Made by a program: the position numbers and the translations under genes. The notes beneath the pieces were generated by a model. It searched no databases, was not told the origin of the DNA, and saw nothing but the letters and a program-made list of their open reading frames with translations. Below, one piece after another: positions 1-12,360 of a stretch of 64,000 nucleotides of DNA; within the stretch, counting starts at the first letter, position 1; each line of letters begins with the position of its first letter. Source of the stretch: Elmis aenea (lineage: Eukaryota; Arthropoda; Insecta; Coleoptera; Elmidae); assembly GCA_947652605.1 (NCBI GenBank), contig OX393578.1, forward strand, positions 2,480,001-2,544,000. The letters are read 5' to 3'.

Positions 1-1009
1 ACTTAAACATATTGCGATCTTAAATTTAAAAAAAACTGTTTGTTTGTCTTCTTATTATATGTATACTGTAAGGTTTAACTTTTAGTGTTGTAATAAAATT
101 AACAAAAAAAGATAATAGTGTTGCCAAACTTGTGCTTTTTTAAAGAAATAAAGCGTTAACTAAACTCCATACAGGTTTTGTAAAGGATTTTCGACTCAGA
201 ATTATACATGGAACAGCGCTAGCTAAAATTCCTTACCAATTCCTTTGTTCTAGTTATATAATGCATTTTTTGTGTATGAAGAACCATGAGGATGTTTTTA
301 ATGATCATTTTTGTACAGTGCTTTGTAGCTTACGCTATTTTTAAACTCCATTGTTACAATTTTAGCTAAAACTGATTGAGGTGGATACTTACCAAACAGG
401 AAAACGATCTACCCACCTAATGGATTTTACTCGTTCAGTTATTTTACATATTAATCACGTGCAGTAAATGTTTATTAGAAATTTCCTTTGCTTCGTTTCT
501 GTTGCCTTTTAACCAATTAACAGCTAATTGTAATAGATTACTTACTTTGACATACAGTTTTTTTTTTAATTTAATCGCAATTTTTGAATGTTTCATATTT
601 TCAAAATAAAAAAGAAATGGCAGTTTTGTTTGTATCAGATAAGGCTTTTCAGTTCGACTTTTCTTAAGTTAAAATATCAAGAATATTTTGTTTTGTTCAT
701 GAGACAATGCAATCGTCGCTGTTGCGTCTCTGTGAATACATAAATGTTTAGCATGAAAAATCATAGAGCGAGAATAGACGCCTGCTTAAAATGCATCATA
801 GTGAGTGCTTCATCAATCCACGACATCATCAGTCTTTTCAACTACCTTCACTGTCTTCTCCTCACCTTTATAATCATAGTATGTACATGACGGGACTGCT
901 TGATATAGGAAGAAATTAAATTATGAAACAGAACGACCTGTAAATATTTTAACGGTGTGAGCGGAGATCACTGACTACCCTAATTTAGAATTCATCTGGA
1001 TGTCAGTTA
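1..1009. other. AT-rich intergenic, nothing recognised
   Basis: No open frame, RNA gene or repeat that I can support. Sequence is AT-rich with poly-A and poly-T runs. Confidence 0.5.
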
Positions 1010-1160
1010 TTTTAAAGAATTGCTGTCAAAATTTGGAAAGTGCATTGGGCTTCATTGTTGGTGAAAAAGTTAAACAGAGTCTACTCATTGCATAACAGCT
1101 ACAAAGTTGGTCAGAAGCCTATTAAAAATATTTTTTACCCCTCATTAATGCTATAACAAA
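1010..1160 (+). repeat. Single diverged copy of the ~168-bp repeat found at 29.3 kb
   Basis: The stretch reads like the tandem repeat at 29,300-29,770: a TTTGGAAA.TTG block, a TTATTG/TTCATTG block, GTTAAACAG.GTCTACTCA.TGCATAAC, then CTACAAAGTTG.TCAGAA. It is a dispersed repeat with copies about 28 kb apart. The hAT-like MITE at 1179 lies immediately downstream. Confidence 0.7.
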
Positions 1161-1178
1161 AAAATTGAGCGAAAAAAC

Positions 1179-1513
1179 CAGGGCTGTGGAGTCGGAGTCG
1201 GAGTCGGAGTTTAGGAGAAATTTCTGGTCAGTGGAGTCGGAGTCGGAGTCGGAAAAAATGTACCGACTCCGACTTCGACTCCGGGTACAACAAACAATTG
1301 CGAGGTGGTCCTTTGCCGCAAAATTAAAACTCAAATTTTAAATAATTTTTTTATACTTATTTTTTTTTTCTTATATTACACACCATAAAATGTCTTAGTA
1401 TTTAATTTTTTCGGAGTCGGAGTCGGAGTCGGAGTCGGAGTCGAACTACTAAAATTATCAGGAGTCGGAGTCGGAGTCGGAGTCGACTTTTTTTTCCCGA
1501 CTCCGCAGCCCTG
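1179..1513. mobile_element. hAT-like MITE made largely of GAGTCG hexamer repeats
   Basis: The element starts CAGGGCTGTGGAGTCGG and ends with the near-perfect reverse complement CCGACTCCGCAGCCCTG, so it has terminal inverted repeats. Its body contains several GAGTCG runs, on both strands (around 1190-1215, 1230-1280, 1410-1445, 1460-1500). The flank AGCGAAAAAAC on the left and AGCGAAAC on the right looks like an 8-bp target duplication with the A-run grown on one side. CAG-type ends and 8-bp duplications are typical of hAT elements. The hexamer expansion could also be read as a simple minisatellite, but the inverted ends argue for a transposon. Confidence 0.75.
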
Positions 1514-1521
1514 AGCGAAAC

Positions 1522-2881
1522 TAGACGGATTATCGTGCATAATAACTAATATAAAACTTATCCTGATGTGAGAACATTCTTAGAGTTACGCAGTATATTC
1601 TTATCGTTCTGTACATATCTTCTCGCAGCTTTAAATACTGTCTTTACAAACATGAACCGAGTTTAAACAACTTTAACTACCGCTGTACCGACACTTTCAT
1701 CAAATCCCGATAATTCCACATTATAAGGCCCTTGAAAGGAAGGATATGGACCTTCACTCGGCTATAACAATAATTTATCGTTGCTTCTGCGTTTTATAAC
1801 CTAATTTTACATTTATAGCCTAATATAAGAAGAAATTACTGCCACTATATCTGCATGAGTTCACGCGGTCTGCACTGGAAAATTAAAGCGAATAAGACAT
1901 GAATAATAATTGTACTTAGTCGCCGTTACGTGGTCTCTTAAAACACCGCTCATTACTTAAATTTTTAAAGCTGCTCAAATGTTAAACGAGCCACGGATTA
2001 AGGTCGAGACACCTTAGCACATAAGAAGATACGACCCGACTTGCCTGAAACTTCGAAACGCTAAAGTGTTTCAAGCTGAAACCAAATTGTTGCTTGTTTA
2101 ATAATAAATAACCCGGTATACAAAGAAATTACACGAGAAATGTACGCGTTACTGGATGTTTAAAGAGCCTTAACGTTTATTTTACGGTCACATATTAACT
2201 TTTTACTTGTTTGCGTAACGTAGCAACTGTTACCGATATTAAGTAACTTATACCTACGGTAAAATCGATCATAAATTTAATACCTTAATTAAACAGTGGC
2301 ATATTAATTACGCTGAACTTATTTGGTAGCTTAGATTATTAGGAGGAATCTGAAAATACTTATTAATATTATTAAAATCTCGTTTCGAAAAAAAAAATAA
2401 ACGTTTAAAGCTAGCTACAGGCTACAGCTACAAACCGATGTCTTTTTTACTACTTGAAGTTTTAAAGTCAATATAAAGTAATTCTCAAGAATTAGTCTAT
2501 AAATGTTAATCTATTGAACATTACAGAAGAGGCAGTTTTAATATAATAAAAATACTGACGGATGGGCTGTTAATAAGCTAAATATATACTAAACTGGGTG
2601 AAATTAAGAAAGATGCACCATACAAAATGTTTTATGAGACATCTATAGAAGATGCGGATTTTAAACTTCTAGAGTTATGTACCTCAGAGTCTAGGAAATC
2701 CAAAAAAACATTAATAAATAAATAAAATTTTAGACTTATTACACCAGCTAAATATAACGATATGAAGAGTTTTTGCCTTATCTATCTCTTGGACAACACG
2801 ATTATTACAAAAAACTTTCTCAAAAGCAAGCTAAAGAATAAAATATGAGTAAAAGTTATTAAATATCATTAAAAAATTGTA
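1522..2881. other. AT-rich intergenic, nothing recognised
   Basis: No coding or structural signal beyond AT-rich simple sequence. Confidence 0.4.
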
Positions 2882-3609
2882 TACAGTGTATCCAAAAGGT
2901 ATGCAATATGCTACATTTCTCAGTAAATATCCACTTTAGGAAAAAATGTTTGGAATAACAGATGTTTAGTACTTAGTTTTCCACCATTAGACAAAATTAA
3001 ATATTTTTCTTCGAATAACAAAGGCGCAATGAAAAACAATTGAATTTTCTTTAATGGCAAGATACCCCTATATTATACTCATTTGATAGACTTTTTTTTC
3101 TCTTTTCAATGATGGGGTCACCTTAGAAATAAAGTTTGTGCTAAGAGACCGGAAATTATTGAAAATTTAAAAGATCGTATTAGAGAAATTACACCTGAAA
3201 TGGTTGGGAATGTTATAAACGGGTTTAGAAACCGAGTTTATCATTGCCAAGCTGTAAATGGTTATGGTAAATTTCGTCAAAAAAATTTAGTTCTTATGAT
3301 GTTTTTGTTAAAAATAAATACTAAACAATTTTTTAAAAATTAAGTATTTTTTGCGTTTTTTTCAAGTAAGGGTACTTAAGTTTTACATCATTGAAAAAAA
3401 TCTCTATCAAATAAGTATAATATAGCGCTATCTTGTCATTTAAAAAAATTCAATTGTTTTTCATTGCGCTTTTGTTATAATAAATTATTTAAATTTTGTC
3501 TTATGGTGGAAAACTAAGTGCCAAACAACGTTTATTCAAACCATATTTCTCTAAAGTGGATAATTACTGAGTTATATAGCATATTCCATACCTATTGGAC
3601 ACACTGTAT
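2882..3609. mobile_element. Tc1/mariner-like transposon remnant with long terminal inverted repeats
   Basis: Both ends read TATACAGTGTATCC or its complement, and the match extends inward with the block AAATATCCACTTTAGG and its complement near 3550, giving TIRs of over 100 bp plus an inner inverted block (ATACTCATTTGATAGA / TCTATCAAATAAGTAT). It is flanked by TA. A shorter sister copy lies at 55,981-56,447. About 3119-3290 holds a transposase remnant, described separately. The sister copy lacks that core and so looks like the derived MITE. Confidence 0.8.
3119..3300 (+). pseudogene. C-terminal remnant of a Tc1/mariner-type DDE transposase
   Basis: The plus-strand frame is open for about 60 codons and contains ENLKDRIREITPEMVGNVI followed by F.NRVYHCQ..NG. 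This matches the usual C-terminal tail of insect mariner/Tc1-family transposases (LK..I...TPEML..V...F..RL..C....G.H). It has no catalytic core, and the final histidine motif is altered. It lies between the long inverted repeats of the host element, so this copy was probably once autonomous. Family assignment rests on the tail motif only. Confidence 0.6.
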
Positions 3610-3610
3610 A

Positions 3611-4394
3611 TTAACTGTTATTATTATTAGTTACTATTATTGTAATTATGTAAGTTCAAAAATAATTATCATACGCATTTTGGGTTATAGGTTTAAAGAC
3701 AAACCCGTAAATATATCTACACAAGAAAAAGTAGACTTGTCCACTTTTCAAAATAATTTGCAATAAAAGGCCATACCAAAATTATATTTATCTCTGCAAA
3801 ATTTTTGAATTTGCGCAAGTTTTCCTGATTATTAACAACAGCTATTACCATTAATAAAACGCAAATACATTTTAATGGTCTCCCTTCACTATACTTCAAC
3901 TAAGAATTGTACAAGGAACCAAGCTACATTAAAATTGTCCATCAATTTACACACATCCTGTATATAAACCGAAGACTAAATGAAAAACATAAATTACAAA
4001 CCCAGACTCTGAAAGTACAGTGTCGTTTCCATCCTTTGCCTCGACACTTAAACCACACATCTGTTTGTCAAGAAACAAAACAACACTCACACAACTGCAG
4101 ACTTTTTACACACACCCGGTATATCTGATTCTAAATTGCCAAGTAATAACTGACCGCTAAACCAACTGCATATCGCCTAAACGTGTCGGTTTTAATAAAA
4201 ACTTACTTACAACAACAACTGGTACGTCCGAATAATAATAACGTGGCACAGATCCATTTCACAAGCTAAACAATTTGTGAATAAATAAAATAAACGAAGC
4301 TAAACGACACGGGACAACGAAAACAACCTGCTATTTTGTTCCGTATGTTTGTGGAACATTTGGCAATTCTAGTTTTTGCTCTCGTACCGATATA
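3611..4394. other. AT-rich intergenic, nothing recognised
   Basis: Short chance frames only. Confidence 0.4.
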
Positions 4395-4490
4395 ATAGGC
4401 CGTTTCGTTTACACTTACGGTTTGCACGTGGTTTTGCTAGATTCACTTGTGCAAAACCAAGTCAACAAAACCGTATGTGTAAACGGCCTA
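4395..4490. mobile_element. Small palindromic MITE (TAGGCCGTTT ends)
   Basis: The left end TAGGCCGTTTCGTTTACAC and the right end GTGTAAACGGCCTA are inverted copies. The inversion continues inside (GGTTTTG.../...CAAAACC), so the 96-bp unit folds almost completely into a hairpin. No coding capacity. Confidence 0.7.
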
Positions 4491-6248
4491 TAACACATGC
4501 CTTGAATTAAGGCAAATAATAAACTTCCACACTGGATTATCAACGTTATTTTGGGTCTAAATCGCTACGGTTCGGTGTGAGAATTGGACGTTTTGTGTTT
4601 TGGTTACATCAGAATCAATTCGTTAATTTTATTTTTAGATACCAAAAAGTAATCTGTGATAAAAACACAAAATGAAACGAGATTCAACTAGAGACTTTTT
4701 CAAATAAATTTTGTATATTACTATATAATAATAAATTATTTTACTGGTAGGTGCACAAAGTTTGTGATCCCATTAAATATGTTTCTTATTTCTACGCAAA
4801 CAGTGTGAGTTAGAATTTACCCCGGAAATCCTATACCGGAAGGTAGATCCAATTTCCTAGTTTACTAATACATGCTTCGGGAATTTCCTACAGGCTCATT
4901 AACTATTTTAGGACGGTGTGCTTTGGTATTAGCAAAGTTGCTAAACCTCAACTGCAGTTGCAAAATTTTATTGGCACTGCAAGCATGTACGAGCTAAATG
5001 CATTCGTTGTATAAATACCATTTGCAGAACAAATAATGTTACAAGAAATCGACCAGCAAAATTTACTCATATCATGAAACGTATAGGAGGGCTCGATTTC
5101 TATAGATTACCTTTTTTGTTATATGAGACAGCCATGGTTGAAGCAACAAAAGTATGAAGTTTTTTAAGACAAATTCAGAACCATTTACACAAAAATTTCG
5201 TCACTCTGTCCTTTTATATAATTTTTTACGGATATAATGACGTTCGTTAACAATTTGTAGTTGCCAGTTAAAAAGTTGTAACCTTATTTTGTGTTTTTTA
5301 TAACGCAAAAATAGCTCGCTTTGTAATTTTGGAACTTTTTTCTGATTTCAGATAAGTAACGGTTGACAGAATTATTTTCAAAAATACTAAACGAGCAGAG
5401 TTGCAATTGTAGGGCCACCTGAATAAATACAAATTCAGTTGTAAGGACAGATATTTATTGCACAAGTTAGTTTTATCACTTCGTATTATTAACTAGCAGG
5501 TCCAAAACTAATCAATACACTTGTTTACTAGTTTCAAGGATCCTTCCTTTTCGTTCTGAGCACACATATTCATCGTCAAAACAATCCCCTATGTTTGTAA
5601 ACAACCACGGAATTTCGAAATTTTTGAACAGTACACCCTCCAAACATAAGTTACTCATTATTGAATAAAAATTGTACCATATACCTAAACAAAAGTACGA
5701 AATTTTCCTCAACTGTTGACTTTAAAAACAGTCCATATGGGTTTTTTGGGTAAAATTTAGGTATTTGTAAGAGTAAATATAGACCAACTAAATTACTTTA
5801 TTTTATTACTGCTGTTAATTAAATTCTTGTTCAAGCAATTATATCGTTTACTTATTAACAATCAAAATAAATCAGTAAACTTCGATAGACATACATTTTT
5901 CCGACATAAAGTGTTTTAAAACGCCCGAAATAAACCATTCGACCGACTAGGATATATTGCACGTTAAAATTTAATACAAACATATAAATTTATTTGCAGC
6001 TCTAAAATTTTTATCGTGTGTGTTTTTTTAGGGCGTGGAAGATCCTAATAGGAAAAATTTATTAACACAGTTTGCTTTCGAAATTGAAATAGTTTTGTGG
6101 TCGGGTTTAATCTTTACACACTCATCCGTTAATAGAACATAAAACATTGCCACAAAATACAACTTACAAACAATAAACTTTACTAGTAAATAAATTTATG
6201 AACCGGAAATATAAAGTAACTGGCATGGCCAGGAAATTATTATTGTCA
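4491..6248. other. AT-rich intergenic, nothing recognised
   Basis: No supported feature. The 66-codon minus frame near 5512-5712 has no family resemblance and ordinary AT-rich composition. Confidence 0.4.
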
Positions 6249-6406
6249 TACAGGGTGTCCCTAATGGGAATCTCGCTTATCTTAAGAGCTACAAAGTTGG
6301 TTAAATTGAGTACGTAATTTAGCAATTTTTTCCCAATTTAACCCAATTTGTAGCTTCTAAGTTAGGCAAGTTTTCATGTTGGGGCACCAATTTGGAACAC
6401 CCTGTA
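6249..6406. mobile_element. MITE with TACAGGGTGTCC ends
   Basis: The 158-bp unit begins TACAGGGTGTCC and ends in ACACCCTGTA, with inner inverted blocks around GAGCTACAAAGTTGG / CCAATTTGTAGCTTC. The ends and the GAGCTACAAAG block recur in the longer elements at 43,025 and 45,899, so all belong to one TA-flanked family. Confidence 0.75.
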
Positions 6407-6596
6407 AATGTGCATGTGTGCAAAAATACCTACGCAGAATTTTTTAGTAAAGAAATGTTTGATTAAAAAATATATAGCACAAAAAATTGGCGTCGAATAT
6501 GCAAACAATTATCATAGCCACCGTTACAAGTACTAAGTAACCAATTCATAGCAGTCTTTCACGACACAATCATATGTGTGTTCGTAACTTTCATTA

Positions 6597-7015
6597 TTTT
6601 ATTTATTTAGTCATGAGTTCTTCTGCTGTTAGGTGTAGGACTGTTGAGTTGTGTTGTGCTGACTTTTTTCCACGTTTTTCTGTCTTGTGCTAGCTTTTTC
6701 ATGTCTTTCCATTTGTTGTTTCTATCAGTTGCAACTTTTTTTACTTCGTCTTATCAGGTTTTTCTCGGTCTACCTCTTTTGTTTTTTTCCTGTGATCTTG
6801 CTTCATAGGCTTTTCTGGTTAACCTTTCTTCTTTCATCCTATTAATGTGACCCTACCATTCTAGCTGTCTTTCTTGTATTTTTGTTTTCACTGATTTTAT
6901 CTTTAATTGTTCTCTATATATTTCATTTCTTAATTTATCATTTTTAGTTTTCCCTTGGATTTTTCTTAGAATTCTCATTTCTTCTGCATTCGCTCGGGTA
7001 TTATTATTATTTGTG
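6597..7015 (-). mobile_element. 3' end of a non-LTR retrotransposon (decayed ORF2 tail)
   Basis: Read on the minus strand, the sequence encodes the typical ORF2 C-terminus: AEEMRILRKIQGKTKNDKLR, then QERQLEW.GHINRMKEERL, then KRGRPRKT and a tail PTPNSRRTHD just before the stop. The W.GHI.RM and GRPR.. motifs are hallmarks of insect non-LTR elements. Stop codons interrupt the frame (one at the GHI motif). The 5' part is missing, as usual for 5'-truncated retrotransposon insertions. A second, shorter copy of the same tail lies at 16,946-16,990. Confidence 0.85.
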
Positions 7016-8258
7016 AGTGTAATTTTTAATTATTTAAAGTATTCAAAGAGTTTTTCGTTGTTATAATTGTTCGTACTCTTTTAACCGTTTCCCTGACTGT
7101 CGCTTTCAAAGTAACCGAAAAGCTTTTGAAGGGTTATCATTTACCGTTTTGCAATAACAATTAAGATGCAGTTCACACGGTATGAAACCAAAATCCACGT
7201 TCAAGATTCAATCAACGATTCAACCGCTCCTATCCGATTGGTGTGAGCACCGATGTAGCTTTTTACTGTCGGTTCGGTAGTGCTAACACAGGACGTGGAA
7301 AACCACACCAGATCAATTTCTTGTCCTTTACAGAGTTGATCACATGTTTATTTGTCAATGTCACCATTACTCTGCTCTAAATCCGCTGTAAGATTTTAGG
7401 GATGTATACGACTGACCAAAAAACAATTTGCCCAGTTCACTTGGAACGTTAACCTCAGATCATTGGCGATTAGTTAAATGCTAGGCGATATAAAACAGTG
7501 CTTTTAAATTTATTTTACACGTCTTAGGCCAAAATAAGATTTCAAAAGTAAATTTAAAGCCAACTAATCAAATAAATAAGAAATACGAACGTCATCAAAA
7601 TGCAATGCCATTTTAGATGGTTTTAGTTACTTGATAAACACTCGGTAGATTTTGATTAAATTATAGTCTTATTAAACAAAAACAAAATGCAAACAAGTAT
7701 CAATTCAAAAGTTATTTTGGAAAAAAATCTAGAACCAATTTAAAACAGTTTGTTAACGCTAGTTTTACTTACAGACCGTAGTCTTTTGAACTATTTATTA
7801 CATTCAATATTAAAATATCCTTATAAATTGGTCTGTAAAAGTTTAATTGTTAAAAATTTTGGAAAAAGCAGTCTCAAAAACAAAATACTAACGGAGTAAC
7901 TGTAAATTGACTGAATTTCATAGGTACTAATTATTAGCTTTTAACAATACTTTAAATAGGTTTTTCTGCGACCACTTATGTAAATTACTCTTACCGTACA
8001 GCCTGCATGCATAGTGTGGGTCCTTACACACGATAAGCAAAAAGCACAGTTTGTTAAAAAAATGATCAAAGTAGACTCGCGTCAAACTTCCTGCATGCCT
8101 GGTAAGTGAGTTATACCGCACGGTAAGCAAACCGCACACTTATCTAGAAATGTCAAAAATGTTTACGTCAAAATTGACAAGAAAACGTAAATACAAGTGT
8201 ATATTAGCCAAAAAGCCGTTAAAATCGTAGGTATTATGTGATCGTAGAAAAAGTAAGC
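7016..8258. other. AT-rich intergenic, nothing firmly recognised
   Basis: The block 7160-7380 is slightly richer in GC and could be an old repeat, but I cannot classify it. Confidence 0.35.
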
Positions 8259-8364
8259 TACATAACACGAGTTGTAAAACAATTACGCACTCGTCGCTAC
8301 GGGGCTCCGTGCTCAACTTTTCCCACTCGTGCGTAATATGCTTCTTACAACTCTTGTTATGTAA
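8259..8364. mobile_element. Palindromic MITE (TACATAACACGAGTTGTAA ends)
   Basis: TACATAACACGAGTTGTAA on the left pairs with TTACAACTCTTGTTATGTA on the right, and ATTACGCACTCGT pairs with the inner ACTCGTGCGTAAT. The central loop is GC-rich (CGCTACGGGGCTCCGTGC). It is short and noncoding. Confidence 0.7.
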
Positions 8365-10139
8365 TATACCATTAGAAAAACTTTTCAATGTCTCCAAACT
8401 AGCAAAAATGTACTCATACCACTTTCAAAAAAACCTCATATTCCAAACGAATTCTCGATATTTTAGGTACCGAAACTTTTTATAATCCCCGAAACTACAA
8501 CGGCGTTCATACGCCGCTAAAAGCGAATTAACTGTTATAAAATAATAACTGTTGTGGCATTATAATGAAATGTTAGCTAAATAACTACATAATAACGCTT
8601 CCTTTGCGAGATTAAAACATAATTCTGACAGCTTAATGAATTAACGTGGGTTTAACTCACACATTTTTACAAGCATTCATACCTAATTTTAAAAAATAAC
8701 TGTGAGTAAAATTTACACTGAAAAACAAATGATTATAAGGTACAGCAATGATAGATTTAGAAAATAACATTGCTTGGGCACAGATCTTAGACCATTTATG
8801 TACGTGCAATATTTTGTCTTAATCAAAAATACTTATAAAATCCAGCAGTAACCGTTAATTAGGGTTTAGAACGTTAATCGAAACGCCAATAAGATTATAC
8901 CAAGTACAAATCCACACAGTAAGAACATTATAACATCCAATGCTTCCCTCAAGTGTATTAAACAATAAATTATGGACACAGCTGTAAGTTACGATTGCCA
9001 TTTATATATATCCTGGAGTTTTGCTGGCTTTCATAATTTTAAATTGAAGTATGGTCACATTTTGGAATTTTAAAAATCAATGCGCTGTTTTAATTTAATT
9101 ATAACGTTGCTTTAACAACAATAACAAATAGAGCAGCACAGATTATGGAAAGACTAATATTTTTAAGGGTGGAAATCCTAGCTATTTACTGATCCAGGTA
9201 AGCAAATTTCCTAAAACGTTGCTTTATCTTTCTACGAGCAAATATTTATAGCGCTGTGTATTCATATCGTGCAGCACTTGGCAAAATATTTGTACAGCAA
9301 TACAATTTATGAATAATTAATCGACAACACACTGGCGCAATCAGTGTTCAAATATTTGCACAATATTCTTCAAAGCTAATTTATTAAGTTCCATTCAAAA
9401 CAAGCCGCTGTGTCAAGTAGACTTCAGGAAGTGTGCATTCAAGCTTACTATTGCAAATAAGATAGTTATAAAATATTCCAGGGGTTAATCCTATTATTTA
9501 CTTTGATAAATTTAGTTTGCGCTACGAGTATTTAAACTTTTAATTAGCTACCTGCAATATAATTAGGTTTTCAAGCAAATATAAATATTATTTAAACGTC
9601 TGACACTTTTGTATTTGTTTTCTTCCCACAATTTTGAACGTAATTATAAACAAAAACCTGAACATGTATTGTTATAAGCTATAGGTTTTTATGACGCCTG
9701 TCTTAATTAATGATCAACTTTGAGCGTTATTTGTAAATTTAGCACGCAATATTTCGTAAAGTTCACTGGACTTCCTACACTGTAAAAAGTATTTTGTAAA
9801 TTTACCATAATAACCATTGGCATATATCAAGAAAGTCTGTAATGCTGTATTTTTGACCCGATACATATTTTTTATCCACAAAAATCCGTACAGAATTTAA
9901 CACGTGACCAGACAGGAACACATGCAACAATTTTTTTGTGCTAGAAGTAATTTAGATCAATAAAAAACATTTTCCAAACAATTTAATCCTCAAATGAACC
10001 AAACGATTATTCAGAATCGGAATAGAACCCGTTCGGCGTTTAATATAAATCGAATTGAAGAGGAAATACTATATTGAACATCAAATCTGCATTTCCCTGT
10101 CCGGTTCGAATTTAAGAGTGAAAATAAGGGTAATGAATA
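8365..10139. other. AT-rich intergenic, nothing recognised
   Basis: No supported gene, RNA or repeat. Confidence 0.4.
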
Positions 10140-10310
10140 TCCATGGGTGATATATTAGTCCCTGTAAGGCGACGCCCCGAATGAAGGCCTAGACGGCTGC
10201 TGCCTTGATCCTGTCTATTGGGAAGACCCAAATGTCATTTCCGCCGCTTTTAACTGGGTCGTAAGCGCCTGTCCTGATCAATAGGCCACCCGCTTCTATT
10301 TTACATAACA
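10140..10310. other. GC-rich island of unknown origin
   Basis: About 170 bp with a composition clearly unlike the surroundings (for example GGCGACGCCCCGAATGAAGG and GGCCACCCGCTTC). There is no long open frame. It could be a 5' or 3' untranslated piece of a retrotransposon or a diverged SINE. I see neither a poly-A tail nor a target duplication that would decide. Confidence 0.4.
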
Positions 10311-11159
10311 ACTCGTCGCAAGTCCGATTCAAATTACCACGGTTCTCAAAATACTCGCAAATAAAGAACTAAATTCGAACAAAATAAATGTGCAATTTAC
10401 AACAAACGATAACTTTTTTAAGGAATGAATAATAACAACTCCTAAAAACTATATATTTAGTCTAATTTAACAACAGAAGAGATTTGTCATCGATAATAAG
10501 AAAAATGGCTTATAACTAAAGTTATTCATCTCACATAGTTAATAATTAATTTATTATTATATTAACAGACGTCCAAGTGCTCAAAAATTATCTTAAAGTG
10601 AGAGAATTTCATCTAAACACAAAAGTACACAATGATCTCTTAAAGCTAAGTAGAAGAGCTTAAAATTAATATAAGGTTTTTGGCTTGTGCATAATTTATG
10701 TACAGCTTTCGACTAAACCTCTGTACATAGGTCCCCTTAGGTGTTGGAAAGGCCCACTTAATAATTTATTTTCAGCAATCGACCACAAAAACGACTAGCA
10801 GAAATTGCCCTATAAATATAATTCTCGCCTCGGCTTTAATAAATAAGAGAAGTACTGAAAAGACCACGTCCATTCATACAACAGGTTCTCATAACTTTTC
10901 ATTCGTTTCGCAAATCATGGTAATAAAGATTTAATCGATTTTACAACAACGCCGACAGGAGCTATTGAATTGATTTTTACATCCTATTGGAATATTGGAA
11001 TCTGTAGGGATAGCAAATTGAGTTAAATGGGACAACAGCCGTTAACATAATGTTCCTCATTTACAAACAACTTCGATTCTATGCAAAGATAAGTGCTAAT
11101 ACGCAAATATTTTAATTTTATAACTTCAAGAGGACCTAAGACAAGATAAAAACCATTTA
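10311..11159. other. AT-rich intergenic, nothing recognised
   Basis: No supported feature. Confidence 0.4.
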
Positions 11160-12360
11160 TTAAAAAAAATAATGGATAAACAGGACAACATACTGACAAC
11201 AGAAAAAGAAATTATCGAAATATGAGAAAATTATTTTAAGGAGTTGTTGGAAAGTGATAACATAATAAACGAAGAGAAAGAAGAGCAATTGCAGGAGGAA
11301 TACAAAACAATCGAACAAGAAATAACCGAAGATGAGTTGGATAGAACGATACATAAAATGAAAATTGGAAAAGCAGCACGTCATGATGGTATTTTACCTG
11401 AAATGATTAAGTACATGGGAGTAGATGGAAAGAAAATGCTGCTAAGAATAGTAAATAAAGCATGGCAGGAAAAAAATATTCCAAAGGACTGGAAGGTATA
11501 CTTATGTTATATAAGCGATATTCAAGACTGGCGATAGTAAAAAATGCGAAAACTATAGAGTCATATCTCTCCTTACTGTAGTAGAAAAATTATATGGAAT
11601 TTTGGAGAAGAGATTAAGAAAACATTTCGAAAGACATTTGGAAGAGGCGCAATGTGGTTTTAGACCGGGTAGAAGCACGCAGGATCTAATTTTTACGTTA
11701 GGATAGGACAGTTCAGTAAAAAAACAATAGAACATTTAAAGCTAGTGTACTTGTGCTTTATCGATTTTTCTAAAGCCTTTGATAGAGTGCCAAGGAAAAA
11801 GATCTGGAAGCTATTGAAACAAAGTAGAGTGGGAGAAGGATTATTAAACGCCATCAAGAGTTTATATACGAGTAGAATTATGTGCGAACCCATAATAGCA
11901 GTTCCCATGAATTTATAACAACAGTGGGGGTAAGACAAGGAGGCACATTAAGTCCACTGCTCTTTATAATTCTTATGAATAAGATAATTAAAGAATGTAA
12001 GCAAAACACAAAGAAAGCCTACTGGGGTTGGAATAACCTGAAACCAATATCCTTAACAGAATTAGCCTTTGCAGATGATGTGGTGCTATTAGCTAAAAGC
12101 GAAAAGGACTTGTAATTCAATCTAGACGTATGGGCAGAAACATGAAGTAGATATCATATGAATATAACAAAGACAAAGGTTATGGTTATAGCGAAAAATC
12201 ATGAACCAGTTGCAATTATGCTAGACCAAAAAAAATGAGCAGGTAGTGAATTTTAAATATTTAGAAACAATAATTGCAGAAAATGGTAAATTGGAGGAAG
12301 ATCTGAATAATTTTACAACGCCACTAATAAATGTTTGATAAGTAAGAACGAGATATAAAA
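11160..12360 (+). pseudogene. Decayed non-LTR retrotransposon reverse transcriptase
   Basis: Plus-strand frames, broken by stops and frameshifts, carry the reverse-transcriptase landmarks in the right order: KIGKAARHDGILPEMIKYMG (11,360-11,420), NYR.ISLL..VEKL (about 11,550), CGFRPGRSTQDLIF (about 11,655), DFSKAFDRVPRKK (about 11,762), VRQGGTLSPLLFII (about 11,930), and the catalytic FADD box in ELAFADDVVLLAKSEKDL (about 12,060). It trails off near NFKYLE at about 12,255. No endonuclease domain or 3' tail is visible, so both ends are truncated. It is not functional. The exact clade is uncertain. Confidence 0.9.

Noticed and set aside
1122..1334. Serine/aspartate repeat frame (SDSDSDS)
   Set aside because: Translation of GAGTCG hexamers inside the hAT-like element, on the minus strand; not a gene.
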